A stretch of 5,478 nucleotides of DNA from Deltaproteobacteria bacterium. GTDB taxonomy: Bacteria > Desulfobacterota > JADFXK01. The first letter of the stretch is position 1. Each line of letters starts with the position of its first letter. A model generated the notes under the pieces. That model did not search any database and had not been told where the DNA came from. It saw only the letters and a program-made list of their open reading frames with translations. The translations under genes were made by a program, and so were the position numbers. The DNA lies in assembly GCA_015233285.1 (NCBI GenBank), contig JADFYA010000138.1, positions 1-5,478 of the forward strand, written 5' to 3'. Shown in pieces: positions 1-5,478 of this stretch.

Positions 1-779
1 TGTCCACCGCTTTGCGAAAAGTTATCGACGTCAGCACTGTTTCCACGGACATGATTAAATTCGGCGAATTCTTGAAATCTTTGCCCGTTCCGACAAGTAT
101 TCAGGTTCTCCGGATGGATCCGTTGAGAGGCAACGCTCTGCTTATTCTGGAATCGAAACTGGTCTTTGTGTTGGTCGATACTTTTTTTGGAGGTAAGGGA
201 GAATCTACGGTTAAGGTCGAGGGTCGTGACTTCACTAAGATAGAAAACAGAATTATATCGAAAGTCGTGGATAACGCTATAGAATGTTTGACTAAGGCCT
301 GGATGCCGGTCTTTCCGCTAGATTTTAAGTTTGTCCGGGCCGAGGTTAACCCTCAGTTTGTCGGGATTGTGCCCCCGACCGACGTTGTGGTGGTGACGGC
401 CTTTGACGTAGAAATGGACACCACCACCGGGAATCTCACGCTGTGCATCCCCTATTCCGCGTTAGAGCCGATTCGAAGCAAACTCCACGCCGGATTCCAG
501 AGTGATCACATGGAAGTAGACCATGCCTGGGTGAGAAGATTCACCGAACAATTGAAAAGGGCAGAAGTCAATATTACCGCTCAATTAGGGGAGACCATCA
601 TCTCCGGCCGCGATCTCCTCGACCTCAAGATAGGAGACATTATCCAGCTTCGGCAGTTTGCTACCGATCCCGTTAAAGTTACAGTCGAAGGTATTTTGAA
701 GTACCTGGGAACGCCAGGAGTAGTTAAAGGTAATAATGGTGTCAAAATTGCGGAAAAGGTAACCGAAACCGCCTTTTGA
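1..779 (+). CDS. fliM: Flagellar motor switch protein FliM, 5'-truncated by window edge
   Basis: FliM forms the cytoplasmic C-ring (switch complex) of the flagellar motor with FliG and FliN. It binds phosphorylated CheY through its N-terminus and sets the direction of rotation. The reading frame is open to base 3, so the gene begins before the window; the TTG at 12 is internal. About 258 residues are present against a usual length near 330. The missing part should contain the CheY-P-binding peptide. Counting from the first complete codon, the hallmark LPVPT is at 27-31, the VDTFFGGKG segment of the CheC-like middle domain at about 58-66, VEGRDFT just after it, and the SpoA (FliN-like) C-terminal domain at about 187-253, with the typical ISGRDLLDLKIGDII stretch. 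The pattern matches FliM closely rather than FliN or FliY, because the middle domain is present. No fliN follows, so this may be the last flagellar gene of its cluster or be followed only by the small gene at 844. Confidence 0.96.
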   Translation, partial: STALRKVIDVSTVSTDMIKFGEFLKSLPVPTSIQVLRMDPLRGNALLILESKLVFVLVDTFFGGKGESTVKVEGRDFTKIENRIISKVVDNAIECLTKAWMPVFPLDFKFVRAEVNPQFVGIVPPTDVVVVTAFDVEMDTTTGNLTLCIPYSALEPIRSKLHAGFQSDHMEVDHAWVRRFTEQLKRAEVNITAQLGETIISGRDLLDLKIGDIIQLRQFATDPVKVTVEGILKYLGTPGVVKGNNGVKIAEKVTETAF

Positions 780-827
780 CGTCTCTTCCAAGAGAAGGGA
801 TAAAGACTCCAATAACGGTTTAAGCTC

Positions 828-833
828 AGGTGG
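828..833 (+). promoter_or_regulatory. Shine-Dalgarno site for the small gene at 844
   Basis: AGGTGG lies ten bases upstream of the ATG at 844. It is the main sequence support for that start and for the small gene being translated. Confidence 0.6.
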
Positions 834-843
834 AGAAAACTAG

Positions 844-1140
844 ATGAATGAAAAGATTAGCCCATCAGACTGGATTTGGGTAGTTATCGGAAAAAAAGGA
901 CAGACCGAGACCATGTTCGGAATTCATGACGATCAAGATGATGTGCACTTTATCCCCATTTTCAAGACCAAAGATGAAGGGTTGGGCTGCTTGCCCCGTC
1001 TATCTCAGGTCGGTGATATGACCTATGAACTTCAGGCGGCTCGATTTGAAATGGTCCAGGCCACGGCCAACGAAAAAAAGTATTACATATATATGTTAGG
1101 CTCATTAGGACAAATTTTGCATAAAATTCCACCGGAATGA
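844..1140 (+). CDS. Small uncharacterised protein downstream of fliM
   Basis: I do not recognise this 98-residue protein. The ATG at 844 is supported by an upstream AGGTGG at 828-833, ten bases before the start. It has no signal peptide or transmembrane segment, so it is probably cytoplasmic. It begins with a Trp-rich strand-like stretch (DWIWVVIG, residues 9-16), followed by an acidic patch (HDDQDDVHFIP), a central region, and a C-terminal strand-like stretch (KKYYIYMLGSLGQIL). This alternation suggests a small alpha/beta domain, which is inference from composition only. It lies 64 bp after the fliM stop on the same strand. The gap holds no convincing terminator, so co-transcription with fliM is plausible. 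A role in the flagellum or chemotaxis would be guilt by association. It is likely a real gene, given the good ribosome binding site and protein-like composition, but the function is unknown. Confidence 0.75.
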   Translation: MNEKISPSDWIWVVIGKKGQTETMFGIHDDQDDVHFIPIFKTKDEGLGCLPRLSQVGDMTYELQAARFEMVQATANEKKYYIYMLGSLGQILHKIPPE

Positions 1141-1344
1141 GCTGCCTGGCCGCGTTTGATGCCTTTTCTCCAATTATAGTCTGACGTCGAAATCCGGCCT
1201 CACCCAAAACATTACTCGGAGGACGCAGGCATTTTATTGGACCATCTGAGAAAACTAAGCAAACTTATCTTTTCTTGTTATTTTTCTGACTTATGTTTTG
1301 TTATGAGGTCTCAAACCCGGATGACCATATATTGGAGAAAGATG
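1141..1344. other. Intergenic region before the DUF4124 gene
   Basis: I support no gene in this stretch. An AT-rich part at about 1255-1305 is the most promoter-like sequence: TTGTTA at 1275-1280 and TGTTAT at 1299-1304 are 18 bases apart, each matching four of six sigma-70 consensus positions. That is weak and could be chance. A GGAGGA at 1217-1222 precedes an in-frame TTG at 1237, but the protein it would start has no sensible N-terminus. I see no clear terminator hairpin with a T-run after the small gene. Confidence 0.3.
1334..1338 (+). promoter_or_regulatory. Shine-Dalgarno site deciding the DUF4124 start
   Basis: GGAGA is six bases before the ATG at 1345 and three before the ATG at 1342. 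It favours an internal start at 1345 over the far-upstream TTG at 1237, which agrees with the position of the signal peptide. Confidence 0.55.
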
Positions 1345-1923
1345 ATGAAAACATCATTCATTTTAGCCGGTGCCTTGTTTTTCTTGATTTCCGGTTTTCC
1401 TCCCCAAGCTGCCGATGCCGGAATATATAAATGGACAGACTCATCGGGCCGGGTTCACTTTTCAGATACACCACCGACTGAAGAATCCGTCGATCTGAAG
1501 GAAATTCAATCTGATGGGCCCCCTCCCACAAGTGACCCGAAGACGGGCGCTCAGCCGTCCGGTATGCCGGGCGGACCCCAACCAAATCCCGGTATGTCGG
1601 GCGGACCTCAACCGAATCCCGGTCTGCCGGGCGGATCCCAACCAAATCCGGGTGGACAGAAGCCACCAGCCCCGGACGCAGTGCGCCGGGTTGAGTTCAA
1701 TCCGGAACGGCAAGAAATCAGGGCCCGCATTGGAGAACTGCTGGCCCGCCGAAACGCATTGGAGGAGAGGATAGGGGGGCTTCCTACGGCTGCCCGGGCC
1801 GAAAGGGAAGTGCTGAGCCAAGAATTGGAGGAGGTGAGAAAAGAACTCTCCATTCAGCAAAACAAACTGGTCAAGATGAATAATCCGGGCACGCCCACCC
1901 CGACCGCCCCGCCCGGTAAGTAA
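1345..1923 (+). CDS. Exported DUF4124-domain protein with Pro/Gly repeats and C-terminal coiled coil
   Basis: This is a predicted periplasmic or envelope protein of 192 residues; the function of DUF4124 proteins is largely unknown. I chose the ATG at 1345 because GGAGA at 1334-1338 is six bases upstream and a classic signal peptide follows (Lys at 2, hydrophobic core 5-18, probable cleavage after ADA at about 25). The ATG at 1342 is almost equally possible. A TTG at 1237 would add 36 residues and bury the signal peptide. Residues 27-45 (IYKWTDSSGRVHFSDTPP) are the diagnostic DUF4124 motif. Residues 73-102 are three copies of a ten-residue Gly/Pro/Asn unit, GxxGGxQPNP. Residues about 120-176 are rich in Glu, Arg and Leu with heptad-like spacing, which suggests a coiled coil. 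The tail is Pro/Thr-rich. The layout suggests an exported module, a flexible linker and a helical region, perhaps for protein or cell-wall contact (inference). The gene converges on the minus-strand gene ending at 1943. Confidence 0.85.
   Translation: MKTSFILAGALFFLISGFPPQAADAGIYKWTDSSGRVHFSDTPPTEESVDLKEIQSDGPPPTSDPKTGAQPSGMPGGPQPNPGMSGGPQPNPGLPGGSQPNPGGQKPPAPDAVRRVEFNPERQEIRARIGELLARRNALEERIGGLPTAARAEREVLSQELEEVRKELSIQQNKLVKMNNPGTPTPTAPPGK
1561..1650 (+). repeat. Three tandem 30-bp repeats inside the DUF4124 gene
   Basis: Three head-to-tail units of exactly 30 bp lie at 1561-1590, 1591-1620 and 1621-1650. Units 2 and 3 each differ from unit 1 at three positions. Each unit encodes G-(M/L)-(P/S)-G-G-(P/S)-Q-P-N-P. 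Of the six differences, three are silent and three change the residue (two Pro to Ser, one Met to Leu). The unit is a multiple of three, so gain or loss of copies would keep the frame. A fourth partial copy may be decaying right after (GGTGGACAG, from 1651). Confidence 0.95.
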
Positions 1924-1942
1924 GCCTGTGCCACCGGTCGTC

Positions 1943-3073
1943 TTAGCCCCGGGGCAACAACGGCTTAGCCGGCAGATTGATCTTAGTCAGAGCTTCGGTG
2001 GCTAACCGGGCCACACTTTTCGTTTTTATGACACCATCTTCATATAGTGAAAAATCGCCATCATCGGTCTGGAGTCCGGCCACCTCATCCTTAAACTCCT
2101 TAGCTTTCATATTTCCCAGGGCACAGACGGCCAACCCCCTGATGACGGGCTTGGGATCATCGAGCAGTGACACAACGAAGATCTTGGCCCTTTTTACGTA
2201 GTCCGGACGGTTTCGAGACAGTTTGACAATGGCGTGGAGGACACTCTCCGTATAGTCTCGATCATTTAAATACGGTAACACCTGGTTTATATATCCGCCA
2301 AACAAGGTGGGCTTTCGGCTGACGATCTCCCCGATAGCCTCCATCGCCCCCCAATTGGAGGCCGCGGAATCAGAGCAGGAGTAGATCAGTCGGTGCAAGA
2401 GGTTGCTGACTATTTTGGGCTTAGTGTTAGCCAACTCGGCCGCCACCCGGCCCAGGATTTCCGCCGCCCGAAACCGAGGCAAGTCGTCCACCGCGTACAA
2501 TTTTCGCTGCAAGGCCGCGATTGTTTTGGTGTCATCTTGAAGGGCCATGGCCACGATTTGGTCCGGCTGGTTTTCGTTCATAAACTTCTCGAAATCAGAC
2601 TTAGAAAATGGTCTGGGAGACAAAGTCTCGGTCATCAGATCGGCTGGTTCCTGAGAATATGGGATTGCTTCCGCGGCCAGCTTTTCCACCCCGGGTCTGG
2701 TTACCTCCTGGACGTCTTCATGGAGCCGAATGAAATATAACACCCCGGAGATCCGTCTGCCTTCAAACACCCCGCCCGGTATCACCAGATGATTGACCGG
2801 GTCGTAGTGCTCCACCCGGTCTTCGACATAGTCGTCATCAGGCAACAAATCCCAGGCCAGATCCCAATCCATGTTACAGGCTAAAAGCAGCGCATCGACC
2901 TTCGCCGTGCCTATATTGTGCCCCGTGATGTCGGCGACGTATACCGCGCCGCAATTGCAGACGCCAAAGGGCATTTCCACCTTCCGGCCCGAGCTTGTTT
3001 CCTTTGTAGGACTGACCGCCAGGCTACAAAAGGGACAAGTCACCGGCTTAGTTAATTCCGCTCTCACATCCAT
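1943..3073 (-). CDS. Zinc-ribbon-like plus HEAT-repeat protein
   Basis: This is a probable cytoplasmic scaffold or protein-interaction protein of 376 residues with no recognisable enzyme motif. The start at 3073 is chosen because GAGGA (plus-strand 3080-3084) lies six bases upstream; an open frame runs 36 codons further but has no support. The N-terminus has C13-x2-C16 and C39-x-C41, a likely zinc-binding ribbon. Residues 42-125 form a conserved-looking segment with many Asp and Trp residues (MDWDLAWDLLPDDDY at 68-82). Residues about 180-366 are amphipathic helix pairs typical of HEAT/PBS-lyase-like repeats, for example FRAAEILGRVA at 201-211, SNWGAMEAIGEIV at 239-251, ESVLHAIVKLSR at 276-287 and VIRGLAVCALGNM at 310-322. 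The WGAMEAIGEI stretch recalls HEAT proteins of sulfate reducers that I remember being named after Desulfovibrio DVU0298; this is from memory and unverified. No phycobilin lyase activity is implied. The gene is convergent with the DUF4124 gene and divergent from the transporter. Confidence 0.8.
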   Translation of the reverse strand: MDVRAELTKPVTCPFCSLAVSPTKETSSGRKVEMPFGVCNCGAVYVADITGHNIGTAKVDALLLACNMDWDLAWDLLPDDDYVEDRVEHYDPVNHLVIPGGVFEGRRISGVLYFIRLHEDVQEVTRPGVEKLAAEAIPYSQEPADLMTETLSPRPFSKSDFEKFMNENQPDQIVAMALQDDTKTIAALQRKLYAVDDLPRFRAAEILGRVAAELANTKPKIVSNLLHRLIYSCSDSAASNWGAMEAIGEIVSRKPTLFGGYINQVLPYLNDRDYTESVLHAIVKLSRNRPDYVKRAKIFVVSLLDDPKPVIRGLAVCALGNMKAKEFKDEVAGLQTDDGDFSLYEDGVIKTKSVARLATEALTKINLPAKPLLPRG

Positions 3074-3345
3074 AATAGTTCCTCGTTGTTGACCCGATAT
3101 CCGAAGCCCCCGAATCAATCCGTTGGCTAAACAGAGTCGGCGGCCGGTGGCGGCTGGCTGAGAAAACAAAGAAAGGTTCAAGTTTTATTACCAACTCTCA
3201 CCCTAAAGTAATTGAGCCGGGAAAGTCAAGAAGAGAATTGCGTTGAATCCTGAATGATTATTTGATATGCCGGGGCCTCGGGTTTTGCTCCGCCGGTTGA
3301 CTGGAATATGGCACCTCGGCAAAACTCCAACGCGACATTTTGTAG
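3074..3345. other. Divergent intergenic region, no gene seen
   Basis: These 272 bp separate two divergently transcribed genes and so should hold promoters for both. I see no convincing -35/-10 pair, operator palindrome, riboswitch or small RNA. TTGAAT at 3243-3248 and TTGACT at 3297-3302 resemble -35 boxes but lack good -10 partners at proper spacing. The 36 extra open codons on the minus strand (3074-3181) have no ribosome binding site support and are treated as untranslated. Confidence 0.4.
3080..3084 (-). promoter_or_regulatory. Shine-Dalgarno site for the HEAT-repeat gene
   Basis: On the minus strand this reads GAGGA, six bases before the ATG at 3073-3071. It decides the start in favour of the 376-residue form rather than the longer open frame reaching 3181. 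Confidence 0.7.
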
Positions 3346-4560
3346 ATGGCTGAATGGGAAAACCCAAATATGAATCCTAATCTTGAACCTGAAAAACTCC
3401 GTTATGCTCCATTGCTGATCTTCTGGTCTCTGTGGCTGCTAAATTTCCTATCCCGGACGGCCACTCCTCCGCTGTTTCCCGTGATCGAAACGGAATTCCA
3501 TCTTCTCCACACTTATTCCGGGCTACTTTTTGCTTCTATCTCAGTTGGTTATGCCTTGTCCATCATCCTGGCCGGGCACTTCTCGGCTACTTTGGGGCAC
3601 AAAAAGACTATTCTGATCTCCGGTTCATTCATTTCGCTGGCCCATTTAATGCTCTGGTCTGTTCATAATTATCTGGGTTTGTTAGGGTTATTTTTTATCC
3701 TGGGGGCCGGTTGCGGAGCTTACCTCCCTTCCGCCGTGGCCTGCCTGACCAGGCATTACAATAACGTTCTCTGGGGTCGGGTACTGGGGTTTCACGATAC
3801 CGCCCCGTCTGCGGCGCTGTTGATCGGGCCGTTTTTCGTCGCTATTGGCCTAGGAGTCATGCCCTGGCGGGGGTTATTAACCATATTGGCCCTAATTAAT
3901 TTAGCTTTGTTGGCCCTTTTTTGGAGGCTGGTGGATGATATTGACGCCCGGATCCGGCCGGTCAAAGGACGCTGGCGGCTGATGGTTCATCATCGGGCCA
4001 TCAGACGAATAACGCTGGCTTTCATGCTTATGTCCGGCGCGTCACTGGGAGTATTTACCGTTATTCCATTAATGTTGGTCAAGGAAATGCACATATCATT
4101 GGATACTGCCAACACCTGGTTAGGGGTCAGCCGCCTGGGCGGGTTCGTCTTTCCGTTTATTGCGGGGGCGCTGGCTGATCGGTTGGGATATCATACTATC
4201 GTGCTGCGGTTGTATCTGGTTTCGGCGTTGTTGACCATTTTGGTTGGGCTGATTTCAAATTTTACCTTGTTGATTCTGGTCCTTTTTCTTCAGGGAACGA
4301 TCATCTCCGGTTTCTTTCCTTTGGGTCTGTCGATGGCGGCCTTGCTGACCGATGTAGATGAAAGACCGGCTGCCGTGGCCCTGGTCATTTTTTTTGCTGT
4401 TCTGATGGGGATGGGGTTGGTTCCGCTGTTCCTAGGGGTGATGGGGGATCTGTTCACTTTCCGCGCGGGTATCGTGAGTCTGGGCGTCGTGGCCACGCTG
4501 GGGACGTTTTTGCTCCAGGGACTACGCATCCCGCTTCAAGAGGGGCTGCCTCATAATTAG
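3346..4560 (+). CDS. MFS transporter, 12 transmembrane helices, substrate unknown
   Basis: This is an inner-membrane secondary transporter of the major facilitator superfamily with 404 residues, a normal length. Twelve hydrophobic segments can be followed, six before and six after a basic cytoplasmic loop at about residues 195-221 (VDDIDARIRPVKGRWRLMVHHRAIRR). The loop between helices 2 and 3 has a motif-A-like sequence with a double Lys (GHFSATLGHKK, 77-87). The matching loop between helices 8 and 9 has GALADRLGY (274-282). Helix 5 carries a Gly/Pro-rich stretch after R145 (GFHDTAPSAALLIGP), which resembles the motif C region of some MFS exporters. The substrate cannot be read from the sequence, and drug, sugar or organic anion transport are all possible. 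The start is uncertain: the ATG at 3346 has no good ribosome binding site, and the ATG at 3370 has only a weak TGGGA ten bases upstream. Both precede helix 1. It stands alone between opposite-strand genes. Confidence 0.92.
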   Translation: MAEWENPNMNPNLEPEKLRYAPLLIFWSLWLLNFLSRTATPPLFPVIETEFHLLHTYSGLLFASISVGYALSIILAGHFSATLGHKKTILISGSFISLAHLMLWSVHNYLGLLGLFFILGAGCGAYLPSAVACLTRHYNNVLWGRVLGFHDTAPSAALLIGPFFVAIGLGVMPWRGLLTILALINLALLALFWRLVDDIDARIRPVKGRWRLMVHHRAIRRITLAFMLMSGASLGVFTVIPLMLVKEMHISLDTANTWLGVSRLGGFVFPFIAGALADRLGYHTIVLRLYLVSALLTILVGLISNFTLLILVLFLQGTIISGFFPLGLSMAALLTDVDERPAAVALVIFFAVLMGMGLVPLFLGVMGDLFTFRAGIVSLGVVATLGTFLLQGLRIPLQEGLPHN

Positions 4561-4597
4561 GTTACCGGGAGTCCGGGCGACAGGGGCGGGATGCAAT

Positions 4598-5478
4598 CTA
4601 AACGAGTGTGGATTCCATGCCGGCGCCATCGTCAGGCGTGACGTCCAGGCCGTTTGCGCCCAGAGGAATGGCATGATCGGTCTTGATCTCCAACGGCCAT
4701 GTCCGAACCTGGTTGCGGCCATTAGCCTTAGCCTCCAGGAGGGCTTCGTCGGCCAACCGGAGCAAGGGGTCAAGGTCTAAGTCAGGCAAATTTTCCGACG
4801 AGGCTATACCGGCGCTCACCGTCACATAAATTTTTTGTTCTTCCCAGAGGCAGGGCGTCTTCTCGACGTAGTCTCTGAATCTATTCATCACCTTTTCCGC
4901 CCCGGCCAGGGAAGCCCCGGGAAGAATAACACAAAACTCCTCACCTCCGTAGCGGCCGACCAGGTCATATCGGCGGACCTGGTTTTGCAGCAATTCGGAG
5001 AAGTGGACCAGTACCTTGTCACCGCAAATATGCCCGTAGGTGTCGTTGACATGCTTGAAGAAGTCGATGTCCAAAATGGCCAGTGAAAGCGGCTTGCCCG
5101 ACCGTTTATGTCTGGAGACTTCCTCCTGCAACCGTTCAAACAGATAGCGCCGGTTGACCAATCCCGTGAGTGGGTCCGTGCGGCTCATTATCTCCAACTT
5201 TTGCTTTGATTGTTCCAGACGCTCTTTGTAGATGGCCGCGTCGGTGTCGTCTTTGATGGACACACAGATGTATTCAACCTGGCCGTCCGGGTTGCGCAAA
5301 GGGGCCAGGATCACATTCTGTTGCATTTTATCAAAGCTCGTTTCCAGATACCTGGTGGCGGCCAAAGGGAAGATGTAATTATGTAATCCTTGTGAAAAAA
5401 AAGCAAAATTACCCAGAGTAAAGACGCTGCGGACTTTCCAAAAAAAACCTTTTTGATCTAAATCTGGGAACAAATCTC
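4598..5478 (-). CDS. PAS-GGDEF diguanylate cyclase, 5'-truncated by window edge
   Basis: It should make cyclic di-GMP from two GTP. The frame is open to the right edge, and the TTG at 5473 is internal because the residue before it continues a family-like DLFPDLD sequence, so the N-terminus is missing. Counting from the residue at 5473, 1-82 look like a PAS sensor domain ending in the typical VEYICVSIKDDTDAAIY, followed by a short linker helix (84-97) and a GGDEF domain at about 98-260. The domain opens with DPLTGLVNRRYLFERL. Key residues are intact: D135 of LDIDFFK (metal), N143 and D152 of HVNDTYGHICGD (substrate), and the active-site GGEEF at 176-180. The inhibitory I-site RxxD is present (R167, D170), five residues before GGEEF, so product feedback inhibition is expected. 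A 30-residue tail of no known function follows. No EAL or HD-GYP domain is in the visible part. The gene is convergent with the MFS gene, with a 37-bp gap. Confidence 0.95.
   Translation of the reverse strand, partial: DLFPDLDQKGFFWKVRSVFTLGNFAFFSQGLHNYIFPLAATRYLETSFDKMQQNVILAPLRNPDGQVEYICVSIKDDTDAAIYKERLEQSKQKLEIMSRTDPLTGLVNRRYLFERLQEEVSRHKRSGKPLSLAILDIDFFKHVNDTYGHICGDKVLVHFSELLQNQVRRYDLVGRYGGEEFCVILPGASLAGAEKVMNRFRDYVEKTPCLWEEQKIYVTVSAGIASSENLPDLDLDPLLRLADEALLEAKANGRNQVRTWPLEIKTDHAIPLGANGLDVTPDDGAGMESTLV

Noticed and set aside
782..795. Inverted repeat TCTCTT-CC-AAGAGA after fliM as a terminator
   Set aside because: The stem is only five to six AT-containing pairs with a minimal loop, and no T-run follows.
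1237..1344. N-terminal extension of the DUF4124 protein from TTG at 1237
   Set aside because: It would place 36 extra residues before a clear signal peptide. The GGAGGA upstream is 14 bases away, while the ATG at 1345 has a well-spaced GGAGA.
1141..1344. Cyclic di-GMP riboswitch ahead of the DUF4124 gene
   Set aside because: I considered it because of the GGDEF gene in the window, but I could not find the conserved core or its paired stems.
1358..1860. Several repeat-containing open frames on both strands over the DUF4124 gene
   Set aside because: They are the 30-bp GC-rich repeats read in other frames. A repeat unit divisible by three keeps all frames open, and the translations (for example VCRADPNQIP units) lack a protein-like N-terminus or domain.
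1946..1972. GCCCCGGGGC palindrome and CGGCTTAGCCG near the 1943 gene end as a bidirectional terminator
   Set aside because: The first has no loop, the second has a one-base centre, neither has a T-tract, and both lie within the coding end of the HEAT-repeat gene.
1943..3073. Phycocyanobilin lyase function suggested by PBS-lyase-like HEAT repeats
   Set aside because: The name comes from the repeat type. Nothing in the window indicates phycobiliproteins, and the zinc-ribbon N-terminus is not typical of those lyases.
4561..4597. Terminator between the MFS and GGDEF genes
   Set aside because: Only a 4-bp CCGG-GAGT-CCGG hairpin is possible, and there is no T-run on either strand.

Overview
The window looks like ordinary chromosomal sequence from a flagellated Gram-negative bacterium. 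A Desulfobacterota (deltaproteobacterial, possibly sulfate-reducing) source is my best guess. It rests on a FliM fragment, a DUF4124 exported protein, and a HEAT-repeat protein whose central signature I associate with sulfate reducers. This is inference; no rRNA or other taxonomic marker is present. I see no tRNA or rRNA, CRISPR array, insertion sequence, integrase, plasmid function or phage gene.

Layout. Bases 1-779 (+) hold the C-terminal three quarters of the flagellar motor switch protein FliM, whose start lies before the window. A 98-residue protein of unknown function follows on the same strand after 64 bp (844-1140). After about 200 bp comes a secreted or periplasmic DUF4124 protein (1345-1923) with three tandem 30-bp repeats and a charged, probably coiled-coil C-terminal part. 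It converges, with a 19-bp gap, on a minus-strand gene (1943-3073) that joins an N-terminal zinc-ribbon-like CxxC...CxC module to a C-terminal HEAT-like repeat region. A 272-bp divergent spacer separates that gene from a 12-helix MFS transporter (3346-4560, +). The transporter converges on a minus-strand PAS-GGDEF diguanylate cyclase (4598-5478) that is cut by the right edge.

Working together. FliM is a component of the flagellar switch and the GGDEF protein should make cyclic di-GMP, which commonly controls motility, so a regulatory link is plausible. They are more than 3.8 kb apart on opposite strands with unrelated genes between, so the sequence does not prove one. The four genes right of position 1345 alternate in orientation (+ - + -), so they are probably separate transcription units rather than one operon.

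I found no convincing new multi-gene system. The items most worth a second look are the uncharacterised small protein behind fliM, the zinc-ribbon/HEAT fusion, and the in-frame 30-bp repeat array in the DUF4124 gene.
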